From positions 1 through 43,676 of the forward strand of contig JAFRQK010000038.1 in NCBI GenBank assembly GCA_017428635.1: DNA of 43,676 nt, in the 5' to 3' direction. The DNA comes from Clostridia bacterium. Lineage in GTDB: Bacteria > Bacillota > Clostridia > Oscillospirales > CAG-272. The notes under the pieces were generated by a model. It was not told where the DNA came from. It worked only from the letters and a program-made list of their open reading frames with translations, and did no database searches. The position numbers and the translations under genes are program-made. The first letter of the stretch is position 1. Every line of letters begins with the position of its first letter. Positions 1 to 6,527 of this stretch are shown here, in pieces.

Positions 1-309
1 GCGTCTCTTTTTTCTTTCTCAACTTAAAAGAGGGCGAAGAACCTGTAAGGTAAAGTATTCCGAGCAACGCGAGGGATACTTTATGCCAATATCCCGCGAA
101 GCGGGATTTGGCGATTCGAGCCCTGTCCGGGGAATACAATTACTCCATTGCAAGCGCTATCAGAATAGTAATTCACGTCTTCAGCGTAAGAAATATCAAT
201 CGGGCGCAGCCCGGATGATATTTCTTATCCCGCTTACGCCGACGAAGACGGCGTCAGCGGACGAGCCCTACAGTGGGCGCGCAAAAAAAGTGCCGTATGG
301 CACTTTTTT
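1..309 (+). ncRNA. Hairpin-dense region, possible structured RNA (3' part)
   Basis: No convincing protein gene is seen here, but much of the stretch can pair with itself. Readable stems are 5-11/26-32, 41-44/48-51 (GTA loop), 52-61/73-82, 85-89 plus 91-97 with 101-112 (12 bp, GAA loop, one bulged T), 138-144/167-173, and a nested 75-base hairpin made of 176-182/244-250, 184-190/233-239, 191-198/216-223 and 201-205/209-213 (GCA loop). A short stem at 265-268/275-278 precedes the terminator hairpin at 283-309. Alternative pairings exist, for example 55-61 with 131-137. The order, ending in a U-tract terminator on the plus strand, fits a structured transcript whose 5' end may lie before the window. 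It could also be a cluster of palindromic intergenic repeats. I do not recognise the family, so function is unknown. Confidence 0.4.
283..309. terminator. Bidirectional intrinsic terminator
   Basis: Seven A residues, GTGCC, a GTAT loop, GGCAC and six T residues form a perfect stem with U-tracts on both strands. It closes the hairpin-rich region on the plus strand. On the minus strand it lies directly after the stop codon of the GH4 gene. Confidence 0.9.
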
Positions 310-312
310 GTT

Positions 313-1710
313 TTATAACCCGTAAGATTTCAAATACTTTTTCGTATTCTCGCACATTGAGTTGAATAACTTCCGTGTATCCGCTTCCGAGCACGTAACC
401 AGCGGATCGTCCTTGAAAACCCGGAAGATCGCCTCGAGGTCTCTGTTTGCGATCGCTTCGTTCAGCGCTTCCTGCCGCTCGACGGTCCGCGAGATGAGGG
501 GATAGATCGGCTCCGGCACGTCCCCTGCGAGGACGGGAGTGATGCCGCCCGAACAGAACCGCGCGTTCGTCTCGACGACGGCGCCGAGCGGTAGATTCGG
601 TATCTGTCCGACGTTCGGGAGATTAACGTTCGTCACAATATCGTCCAGACCCAGAAGAGAACGCATCTGACGAACTCCTTCCTCGCCTGAGAGCGAGAGC
701 ACAAGCGGCACTGAACCGGAGAGATATCCGTCGCTCTTTTCGAGCCGTTCTTTCAGATCATCTTTTCGCCAGCTGACCGGGGTGAGCGCGAAGCGCATCT
801 CCCTGATCCTTTCTGGATCCCTGAGGTAGAGACTGCCGTCGCAGAATTCCGCGAGATGCCTGTCGCCTGCGGCGGCTATCGATCCGTATCTCCGGAACAG
901 GTCTATTTTCACTTTCTCTGCGCTGATAAAGCATCCCTCGCGCACGTCGTAATCGTCGACGATCCCCTCGGGATCGCCGTCCGGGTGCTCGCGGCAGTAC
1001 TCGTCGTAGACAGGGAAGAGATCGACGCCGCGCCAACTCGCTTTTGTTATCCACGTGAAATGATTTACTCCGAGAACGTTGATCTTTATCTCATCGCGGG
1101 GAACGTTTTGATCGAGGGAAAACTTTTGTTTAACGATCCCGGCGAGAAATTCCTGCGTTCCGAAGACCTCGTGACAGCAGCCGAACGCCTTGATCTGCGG
1201 GAAGACCCGGTACATCGCGTGCACGCAAAGCGTCATCGGATTCGTGTAGTTTATAACCCATGCAGACGGGGCATATTTTTTAACGTTTTCTGCGATCTCC
1301 TCAAACATCGGGACTGAGCGCATTGCGCGAAGGATCCCGCCGGGACCCGTAGTATCGCCCACGGATTGATAGATCCCGAATTTTTCCGGTTCGTGTACGT
1401 CGGATCGCATTTCTTCGAAAGTACCCGGCAGTATCGAGACGATCACGAAATCAGCGTCGGTGATCGCTTCGGAGGGAGTGTTGACCGCGCGGTATTCCCA
1501 GACGCTTTTAGCCTCCGGAAGAGAGTTGTGCATGTTTCCGATAATCTCGTTTCTTTTCGCCGCGTCAAAGTCGATGTCGTAGAGAAGAACTTCCCCCGAG
1601 ATATCCCCCGAGAAGACAAGGTCGCTCATCAGGCCCCATGCCCATCCGCGCGACCCGCCTCCGATATACGCGATGCGGACGCCTTTTGTTTTTCCGTTTG
1701 TATATTTCAT
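313..1710 (-). CDS. lplD: GH4 family glycosidase, probable alpha-galacturonidase
   Basis: This is an NAD- and metal-dependent glycoside hydrolase of family 4. Numbering from the longest frame (1734), the N-terminal Rossmann part has the GGGS loop at 25-28, NYTNP lies at 162-166, the metal-site motif CHEV at 187-190, and GVNHF at 222-226. In GH4 the residues after the active-site Cys track substrate class, and CHEV is the signature described for alpha-galacturonidases such as B. subtilis LplD; alpha-glucosidases and alpha-galactosidases usually have CHSV. I therefore infer release of galacturonate from pectin oligosaccharides in the cytoplasm. The frame opens at a TTG at 1734, but that codon overlaps the -10 box, so the ATG at 1710, with GGAG 8 bases upstream, is the likely start (465 residues). 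The bidirectional terminator follows directly. Family is secure; substrate is inferred from the motif. Confidence 0.88.
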   Translation of the reverse strand: MKYTNGKTKGVRIAYIGGGSRGWAWGLMSDLVFSGDISGEVLLYDIDFDAAKRNEIIGNMHNSLPEAKSVWEYRAVNTPSEAITDADFVIVSILPGTFEEMRSDVHEPEKFGIYQSVGDTTGPGGILRAMRSVPMFEEIAENVKKYAPSAWVINYTNPMTLCVHAMYRVFPQIKAFGCCHEVFGTQEFLAGIVKQKFSLDQNVPRDEIKINVLGVNHFTWITKASWRGVDLFPVYDEYCREHPDGDPEGIVDDYDVREGCFISAEKVKIDLFRRYGSIAAAGDRHLAEFCDGSLYLRDPERIREMRFALTPVSWRKDDLKERLEKSDGYLSGSVPLVLSLSGEEGVRQMRSLLGLDDIVTNVNLPNVGQIPNLPLGAVVETNARFCSGGITPVLAGDVPEPIYPLISRTVERQEALNEAIANRDLEAIFRVFKDDPLVTCSEADTRKLFNSMCENTKKYLKSYGL

Positions 1711-1733
1711 ATTCGCATCTCCGTTCAGTTCCA

Positions 1734-1763
1734 ATTATAAACCATTCTTTCCGCTTTTGTAAA
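1734..1763 (-). promoter_or_regulatory. Sigma-A-like promoter of the GH4 gene
   Basis: Read on the minus strand, TTTACA (1763-1758) and TATAAT (1739-1734) are separated by 18 bases. Transcription would begin near 1727, which excludes the TTG at 1734 and supports the ATG at 1710. Confidence 0.7.
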
Positions 1764-1806
1764 GCGACAGCGGGAGAAAACCTTTTAACGAAACGATCCG
1801 TACGTC

Positions 1807-1835
1807 TTTACAAGATCGCGTTGAATTTGTATAAT
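1807..1835 (+). promoter_or_regulatory. Sigma-A-like promoter, apparently orphaned
   Basis: TTTACA (1807-1812) and TATAAT (1830-1835) have an exact 17-base spacer. It points into the decayed rhamnosidase fragment, which now begins almost at the expected transcription start, so it may be the old promoter brought next to the remnant by a deletion. It could still transcribe the ygjV-like gene downstream. Confidence 0.6.
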
Positions 1836-2348
1836 ACAGAAAGAAGAGATCACCCGCGGCCATCTTTCGCCCTATACGTCAAACACGGATAAACTTGTCT
1901 ACTTTGACCGGTATGATCTTGCAGACCGCCTTGTTGCAGGTGATAACGTTATCGCCTTTATTCTCGGGAACGGTATGAGAAACCCGCTCGGGAACGTCGT
2001 CCTTGCGGAATAAGGATAAATCCTCAGGCGGAAAACGATCTGAAAGACGTCATAGACGGAGCTCCCCCGCACGTTCCTGCCGACGGGCACAACAATATTT
2101 GCGTTCTTCCCGCAGTTCCGACGGATATCGAATTCGCCGAAGCTTCGTATAAAGCCCCCGGCGGGAATATAAAGGTACGCGTCGAAAGGGACGAGGCGAA
2201 AAAAAGTATCCGCATGAGAGTTTGCGCGGAAGGAGGGCTTTACGGTAAAGTCTTCCCCCCGTTCGGGTATGAGTTCAGGGGACGGAAAAACTATTCTCTG
2301 ACGCCCGGTGAAAACGTTTACGAAGCATATTTGAAGACTGACAGATAA
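1825..2348 (+). pseudogene. Decayed alpha-L-rhamnosidase (GH78) remnant
   Basis: Two open pieces in different frames lie here. The first (1825-2013, stop TAA) contains LSPYTSNTDK, YFDRYDLADRL and then NVIAFILGNG, a pattern I recognise from the N-terminal sandwich domain of GH78 alpha-L-rhamnosidases. The second (about 2016-2348, another frame) contains EASYKAPGGNIKVRV and ends with PGENVYEAYL, which resembles the C-terminal beta-domain of the same family, though less clearly. Intact GH78 enzymes are usually 700-1000 residues; these pieces add up to about 170, so the catalytic barrel is missing. I read this as a gene destroyed by a large internal deletion plus frame damage. It fits the nearby GH4 gene and the rhaB/rhaA genes 11 kb away. 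The N-domain assignment is fairly sure, the C-terminal one moderate. Confidence 0.6.
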
Positions 2349-2359
2349 GAGGCGAAAAA

Positions 2360-2890
2360 ATGGGTTCAGCTTCCGTAGTTTACTATATAGGGCAGGGTTT
2401 CGGAATACTTGCCGTGATCCTCGGTTTCATTTCCTATCAGATGAAATCGTCGAAGATGGTGCTGTTATTCCAGATCTCCGTCTGCGCGGTATTTTCGATC
2501 CATTATCTTCTCATCGGCGCCATGTCCGGGTTCGCGCTGAACGTCCTTTGTCTTGTTCGTAACGTAACGTATTATTTCAGAGGAAAATGGATCCTGAAAG
2601 ATCCTTTTGTCACGGTTTTTTTTACGGTTGTGATGGGGGTCGTCGGTATCCTGTCGTGGCAGGGATACCCGTCGGTGTTCGTAATAATCGGAATGATGGT
2701 GAATACCGTCGGGATGTCTTTCCGCGATCCGCAGAATATGCGTAAAAGTATTCTCGTCTCGTCCCCGCTCGTCATACTTTACGACGTGCTCGTTTCGTCT
2801 TACGGAGGGATCGTGTACGAAACGGTCGTCATAGTGTCTTCGATAGTCGGGATAATTCTGGGAAGAAAAAAGAAAAAATCCGATCCCTGA
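2360..2890 (+). CDS. YgjV-like inner membrane protein
   Basis: A 176-residue, strongly hydrophobic protein. It starts with GFGILAVILGFISYQMKSSK, the typical opening of the Imp-YgjV family, and has five or six probable transmembrane helices (about 8-26, 32-56, 78-95, 97-115, 128-145 and 148-166) and a lysine-rich cytosolic tail (GRKKKKSDP). Members of this family are small polytopic membrane proteins of unknown biochemical role. The ATG at 2360 is preceded only by a weak AGAGGCG motif. The decayed rhamnosidase ends 11 bases upstream, so the gene may have been the distal member of that transcription unit and may now depend on the 1807 promoter. It is followed by a terminator shared with the convergent methyltransferase gene. 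No function is proposed. Confidence 0.75.
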   Translation: MGSASVVYYIGQGFGILAVILGFISYQMKSSKMVLLFQISVCAVFSIHYLLIGAMSGFALNVLCLVRNVTYYFRGKWILKDPFVTVFFTVVMGVVGILSWQGYPSVFVIIGMMVNTVGMSFRDPQNMRKSILVSSPLVILYDVLVSSYGGIVYETVVIVSSIVGIILGRKKKKSDP

Positions 2891-2908
2891 CGGACGTCCT
2901 GACAATAT

Positions 2909-2945
2909 TTAATCCCCCGCAAGCCGGAACGGCTGACGGGGGATT
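2909..2945. terminator. Bidirectional terminator between convergent genes
   Basis: An outer stem AAATCCCCCG/CGGGGGATTT encloses an inner stem AGCCG-GAA-CGGCT. The flanking A and T tracts serve the ygjV-like gene on plus and the methyltransferase operon on minus. Confidence 0.85.
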
Positions 2946-2948
2946 TGT

Positions 2949-3716
2949 TTATTTGTTTTGTCTTGCGACTTCAAACGCGATCACGGTAACTGCCGACGCG
3001 GTGGAAAGGGAACCTCTGAACTCCCGTGCGTAGTCGATCCTGACCGTCTCGTCGGATTCGTCAAGCAACGCCCTCGATATGCCCCTTTTTTCTCCTCCGA
3101 CTATAAGCAGTATCGGTTTTTTCAGATCCGCGTCGTAAATCGAAACTGAGTTTCTTATTCCCGCGCATATGATTTTGTATCCGCTTTCCCTGAATAGCCT
3201 GCATCCGGAAAGCGGATCGCCGCACTTTAAGAGTTTGATCCTCTCGGAGGCGCCTGCGGAAGAGCGGCAAACGACGCCCGCGGCGCTCATCCAGTTGCGG
3301 CCCGGGAGAATTATCCCGTCGGCGCCCGCGGCATAAAGTGAACGCACGGCGTAACCGAAATTATACGGATCCTCGATCCCCTCGATCATAACGTAAAAAC
3401 CGTTTTCTTTGATGCGCTCTCGGTCGAGTTCGGGGATCGCCCGTTCGGAACATTCCGCGATTATTCCGCCGTGCGAGTTCCCGACGGCGAGCTCATCGAT
3501 CCTCTCCCCGGGTACGGGGATCATGTCGAAGGAATATTTCTCTCCCATAGCGAAAAGAAAAGAAAGCTCACGTGTTTTTGAGCTTCTTTTCGATTCGTCG
3601 TAAAAAACGCGCAGTATTCGCCTGCCGCCGTTATCCCATGAATCGATTACGGCGTTTATCGACGTCATTCCTTCAAACAGGACGGACGCCTCTTGGTTTT
3701 TAGTTTCTTTCCTCAT
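2949..3716 (-). CDS. TrmH/SpoU-family RNA 2'-O-methyltransferase
   Basis: A 255-residue member of the knotted (SPOUT) methyltransferase superfamily, which transfers a methyl group from S-adenosylmethionine to a ribose 2'-OH of rRNA or tRNA. Motif 1 is EGIEDPYNFGYAVRS (112-126), motif 2 is VGGEKRGIS (206-214) and motif 3 is RGSLSTASA (234-242). In characterised relatives motif 3 usually reads SLNVS; here the Asn is replaced by Ser and the following Val-Ser by Thr-Ala, so activity or target may differ. Residues 1-100 would form a small substrate-binding domain. The ATG (3716) lies one base beyond the prfB stop, so it is the last gene of a cysteine-mini-protein/prfB/methyltransferase unit. The exact RNA target cannot be read from sequence. 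Confidence 0.82.
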   Translation of the reverse strand: MRKETKNQEASVLFEGMTSINAVIDSWDNGGRRILRVFYDESKRSSKTRELSFLFAMGEKYSFDMIPVPGERIDELAVGNSHGGIIAECSERAIPELDRERIKENGFYVMIEGIEDPYNFGYAVRSLYAAGADGIILPGRNWMSAAGVVCRSSAGASERIKLLKCGDPLSGCRLFRESGYKIICAGIRNSVSIYDADLKKPILLIVGGEKRGISRALLDESDETVRIDYAREFRGSLSTASAVTVIAFEVARQNK

Positions 3717-3717
3717 C

Positions 3718-4827
3718 TTATTTTGCAGCGTTCATTTTAAGATACGCGTTGATGAAGCCGTCTATCTCTCCGTCCATAACCGCCTGGATGTTGCCGTCTT
3801 CATACAGCGTTCTGGTATCTTTCGCAAGGGTGTAGGGCATGAAAACGTAAGAGCGGATCTGGTTGCCCCATTCGATATTAGTTTTGACGCCTTTTATATC
3901 GTCGATCTTTTCGAGTTTTTCACGTTCTTTGATCTCGAGAAGTTTTGATTTAAGCATCTTCAGCGCCGTTTCTTTATTTTGAAGCTGGCTTCGTTCGGTC
4001 TGACAACCGACGACGATGCCTGTCGGGATGTGAACGATCCTGATAGCTGAGTCGGTTTTGTTGATATGCTGGCCACCCGCGCCGCTCGAACGGTGGGCGG
4101 TGATCTCGAGGTCCTCCTCATTAATGACTATCGAATCATCATCTTCAAATTCGGGCATGACCTCGACGGACGCGAATGATGTGTGCCTTCTTCCGGATGC
4201 GTCGAAGGGTGAGATGCGGACAAGTCTGTGGACGCCGTTCTCGCTTTTGAGATAGCCGTATGCGTTTTCGCCTTCGATCGTAATCGTAGCGGATTTAAGT
4301 CCCGCTTCGTCCCCGTCAAGCCAGTCGATGAGTTTTACGTTGTAGCCGTGGCGTTCTCCCCATCTCGTATACATACGGTAGAGCATCTGAGCCCAGTCCT
4401 GCGCCTCAGTCCCACCGGCGCCCGGATGGAAACTGACGATGGCGTTGTTTCTGTCGTATTCGCCCGAGAGCAGGATCTCAATGCGCTGCTTTTCTTCCTC
4501 TTTTTCGATCTCGACGACGTCGTTTTCGACTTCTTCGATAAACGATTCGTCGTTTTCCTCTATCGCGAGTTCCGCGAGCGCTATTGTGTCCTCGAGTTTT
4601 GCTTCGAGTTTTTCGTACGCTTCGATCTTATCCTTCATCTGCTTTATGCGTCTCAGCGTCTTTCCGGAGTTCTCCTGATCCGACCAGAAATCGGCGGAAA
4701 GGGTCTGGGATTCAAGCGAAGCGACGTCTTCTTTCAGACGGTCGATCCTCAGCGCGGAACCGAGTTCTTTGATATTATCTCTGAAACCGATGAGTTTATA
4801 TTTCGCTTCTTCAAGTTGAATTATCAA
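3718..4827 (-). CDS. prfB: Peptide chain release factor 2
   Basis: RF2 recognises UAA and UGA stop codons and triggers peptide release in the ribosomal peptidyl transferase centre. The anticodon-like tripeptide SPF is at 206-208 and the catalytic GGQ at 251-253, so this is RF2 and not RF1 (which has PxT). At 369 residues it is full length, close to the 365 of E. coli. The start is TTG at 4827 with GGAGG eight bases upstream. The frame is continuous from that codon; no CTTTGA-type slippery site is visible, so the programmed +1 frameshift that autoregulates RF2 in many bacteria seems absent. A weak TTG start may limit expression instead. It lies between the cysteine mini-protein (15-base gap) and the methyltransferase gene (1-base gap). 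Confidence 0.96.
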   Translation of the reverse strand: MIIQLEEAKYKLIGFRDNIKELGSALRIDRLKEDVASLESQTLSADFWSDQENSGKTLRRIKQMKDKIEAYEKLEAKLEDTIALAELAIEENDESFIEEVENDVVEIEKEEEKQRIEILLSGEYDRNNAIVSFHPGAGGTEAQDWAQMLYRMYTRWGERHGYNVKLIDWLDGDEAGLKSATITIEGENAYGYLKSENGVHRLVRISPFDASGRRHTSFASVEVMPEFEDDDSIVINEEDLEITAHRSSGAGGQHINKTDSAIRIVHIPTGIVVGCQTERSQLQNKETALKMLKSKLLEIKEREKLEKIDDIKGVKTNIEWGNQIRSYVFMPYTLAKDTRTLYEDGNIQAVMDGEIDGFINAYLKMNAAK

Positions 4828-4842
4828 TTTATTGTCCTCCGA

Positions 4843-5055
4843 TCAGTCGTCAAGGGAGATTATTTCAATCTTCTCCGTACTCGGTTTCGGTCTTTTGGGG
4901 ATACGCTTGAAAGGGTCATATTTGAATTGTCCGCACACGTAGAGCGGATCGACGATCCCTTTTTTCGGGCAAAGCATACTTCCGGTGAGAGGGATATCGT
5001 TTGATTTTTCACAGAACTTGCAGATCCTGTCGTCGATTTCACCTTTATGTTTCAT
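4843..5055 (-). CDS. Four-cysteine mini-protein, possible zinc-binding
   Basis: A 70-residue basic protein with cysteines at 12, 15, 29 and 41 (CxxC, then two single Cys), followed by a proline- and lysine-rich segment, YDPFKRIPKRPKP. The spacing suggests a small zinc ribbon or similar metal knuckle. I recall similar uncharacterised small proteins in clostridia with the same C-terminal YDPxKRxP segment, but I cannot name a function. The ATG at 5055 has GAGG seven bases upstream, and a promoter with a 17-base spacer lies at 5117-5089, so this is the first gene of the unit containing prfB. Co-transcription with a release factor suggests, without proof, a role in translation. Confidence 0.75.
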   Translation of the reverse strand: MKHKGEIDDRICKFCEKSNDIPLTGSMLCPKKGIVDPLYVCGQFKYDPFKRIPKRPKPSTEKIEIISLDD

Positions 5056-5088
5056 TCCGAAGACCTCGAATATCTTTATTTCTAATAC

Positions 5089-5117
5089 ATTATATCTTAA
5101 TACGATTTGAAAATCAA
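5089..5117 (-). promoter_or_regulatory. Sigma-A-like promoter for the mini-protein/prfB unit
   Basis: On the minus strand TTGATT (5117-5112) and TATAAT (5094-5089) are 17 bases apart. The -35 box lies inside the 3' end of ylbJ, so ylbJ and the prfB unit overlap at this promoter. Confidence 0.7.
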
Positions 5118-6173
5118 GTGTCTTATTCGCGCAGCCAACCCTGAAAACATAGCTGCGAGGGTGATGAGCGGTATCGTGTTCGAACCGACGCCTGAGAAAG
5201 AAACAGGGAGCGCGGTCGCTTTCTGACCAAACGTTTCAAAATGATTCGTCAGCATATAAACGGTCATTCCGGAGATCAGTCCGCAGATGAACTTGAACGT
5301 TATCAGTTTTGAAGAGGACAGGCCTTCCTTCGCCATTATTCCTGCGCTTTGAGCGGCGACGGACAGTCCGCCGAATGAAACCGCAAAAGCGCAGATCGCC
5401 GCTGCGCTTCCGTTTGAAACGACGGAATGACGGCATCCCTCGGAGAATTCAAACAATGAGTATATCAGTGCTTTGCCGATTCCGGCAACGCCTGCCGCAG
5501 AGATCAATCTGTCGCAGAACAGAGAAAAAAACACTACCGTTCCGCAGACACAGACGCATCTTACCGAAGACGAGGCGACCGTTTCGACAAAAACGTTAAG
5601 CGGGTTTTCCGGACGTTGTTTTACGTTGAATACGTGCGGAATTCTTTTTCTTTTTATATACAGTCTGCAAAAAGGTATCCCCAGAATAAGAGGAATGACG
5701 ATCTGAACGGCATAGATAAGCCATCCGGTCCGTATGTTTCCGAGCATTAGTGAGCCTACTGCGGCGACAGGGAACGAAGGACCTGTGACTGAGGCGAGCG
5801 CGGCTGCGACTTCGGCCTCTTTTTTTGTCAGTTCGTTTTTCCCGTAAAGATCCGTCACCGCAACGGCGCCGACCGGAAAAGAACACAGCGACCCGAGGAC
5901 GAACGCGCCTGACACGCAGCGCGGGAGTCTGTAAATAACGGGAAAGATCCGCCCCACGGTCAGCTCGAGCGGCCTCATAAGATCCAACGCGGTCAAAATA
6001 CCCGAGATCACCATGAATGGGAACAAAAACGGTAAAACGTTTTTGTATAGCGTACTCAGCGTTTCACCGACGCACCGAGCGCATTCAACGGGATCCCGAA
6101 GGATCGATACGAACAGGAACGCCATGGCGGAAAGAAGGATCGCCGCGAAGAGGTGTTTTTTGATTATTGTCAT
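5097..6173 (-). CDS. ylbJ: Sporulation integral membrane protein YlbJ
   Basis: A 358-residue polytopic membrane protein with about eight hydrophobic segments. It matches the YlbJ family by its opening helix and by SVTGPSFPVAAVGSLMLGN and GSLCSFPVGAV, the glycine-rich 'nucleoside recognition' (GATE-like) pattern repeated in the two halves. In B. subtilis YlbJ is made in the mother cell under sigma-E and is needed for spores of normal heat resistance. B. subtilis YlbJ is about 400 residues, so this copy is slightly short. The ATG at 6173 has no good Shine-Dalgarno sequence. The gene diverges from yqfC across only 60 bases holding a palindrome. No terminator lies between it and the mini-protein promoter. 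Confidence 0.85.
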   Translation of the reverse strand: MTIIKKHLFAAILLSAMAFLFVSILRDPVECARCVGETLSTLYKNVLPFLFPFMVISGILTALDLMRPLELTVGRIFPVIYRLPRCVSGAFVLGSLCSFPVGAVAVTDLYGKNELTKKEAEVAAALASVTGPSFPVAAVGSLMLGNIRTGWLIYAVQIVIPLILGIPFCRLYIKRKRIPHVFNVKQRPENPLNVFVETVASSSVRCVCVCGTVVFFSLFCDRLISAAGVAGIGKALIYSLFEFSEGCRHSVVSNGSAAAICAFAVSFGGLSVAAQSAGIMAKEGLSSSKLITFKFICGLISGMTVYMLTNHFETFGQKATALPVSFSGVGSNTIPLITLAAMFSGLAARIRHLIFKSY

Positions 6174-6188
6174 TTGAAAATACGTGAC

Positions 6189-6218
6189 GTCATAGATTTG
6201 TTTTGTAAATGATATGAC
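6189..6218. promoter_or_regulatory. Palindromic shared promoter region, ylbJ/yqfC
   Basis: The 60-base gap between two divergent sporulation genes holds an imperfect 30-base inverted repeat: GTCATA at 6189-6194 and TATGAC at 6213-6218, with ATTT/AAAT inside. Each strand therefore shows GTCATA(G/T)-like sequence, which resembles the -35 element of mother-cell sigma-E promoters; the matching -10 elements are weak. A two-way sigma-E promoter or an operator is inferred. Confidence 0.4.
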
Positions 6219-6233
6219 GGACAGGGTGATATT

Positions 6234-6527
6234 TTGCCTTCTGTTTCGGGGTTTATCCGTAAAACCAAGCGGCTTGCGGCAGACGCCGCAGAATTTCCGA
6301 CGGACTGCGTTCGTGGAATACCCGACGTTGAGATACGCGGAGACGGAGAGTGTTTTGTCAGCGGTTGTCTGACCATTCTCGAATATTGCTGCGAGAGCGT
6401 AAAATTCGACGCGGGTTCGGTCACGGTGACCGTTCGCGGATCGGGGCTCCTCCTTTCGGAATTCAGAAGCGGGTGTATGCGTGTGAAGGGCGAGATCGCG
6501 TCGGTCACGTTTGAAAAGGAGAAATGA
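6234..6527 (+). CDS. yqfC: Sporulation protein YqfC
   Basis: A 97-residue YqfC/YabP-type protein, identified by size, by VEIRGDGECFVSGCLTILEY and by its position directly before yqfD. In B. subtilis yqfC is sigma-E controlled and is needed for efficient sporulation; the biochemical role is unknown. The family folds into a small beta-rich domain without membrane segments. The start is TTG at 6234, with AGGGTG six bases upstream; no in-frame ATG is available nearby. Its TGA overlaps the yqfD start (ATGATG), so the two are translationally coupled. Confidence 0.85.
   Translation: MPSVSGFIRKTKRLAADAAEFPTDCVRGIPDVEIRGDGECFVSGCLTILEYCCESVKFDAGSVTVTVRGSGLLLSEFRSGCMRVKGEIASVTFEKEK

Noticed and set aside
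115-121. TTCGAGC, which resembles a tRNA T-loop
   Set aside because: The flanking five bases on each side do not pair, and no acceptor, D or anticodon arm can be built around it.
83-325. 80-codon open frame in the hairpin-rich left end
   Set aside because: It runs through the stems and the terminator, has no ribosome binding site and no recognisable protein features; the base pairing explains the sequence better.
856-1317. 153-codon plus-strand frame opposite the GH4 gene
   Set aside because: Antisense shadow of a clearly conserved gene; no ribosome binding site or family resemblance.
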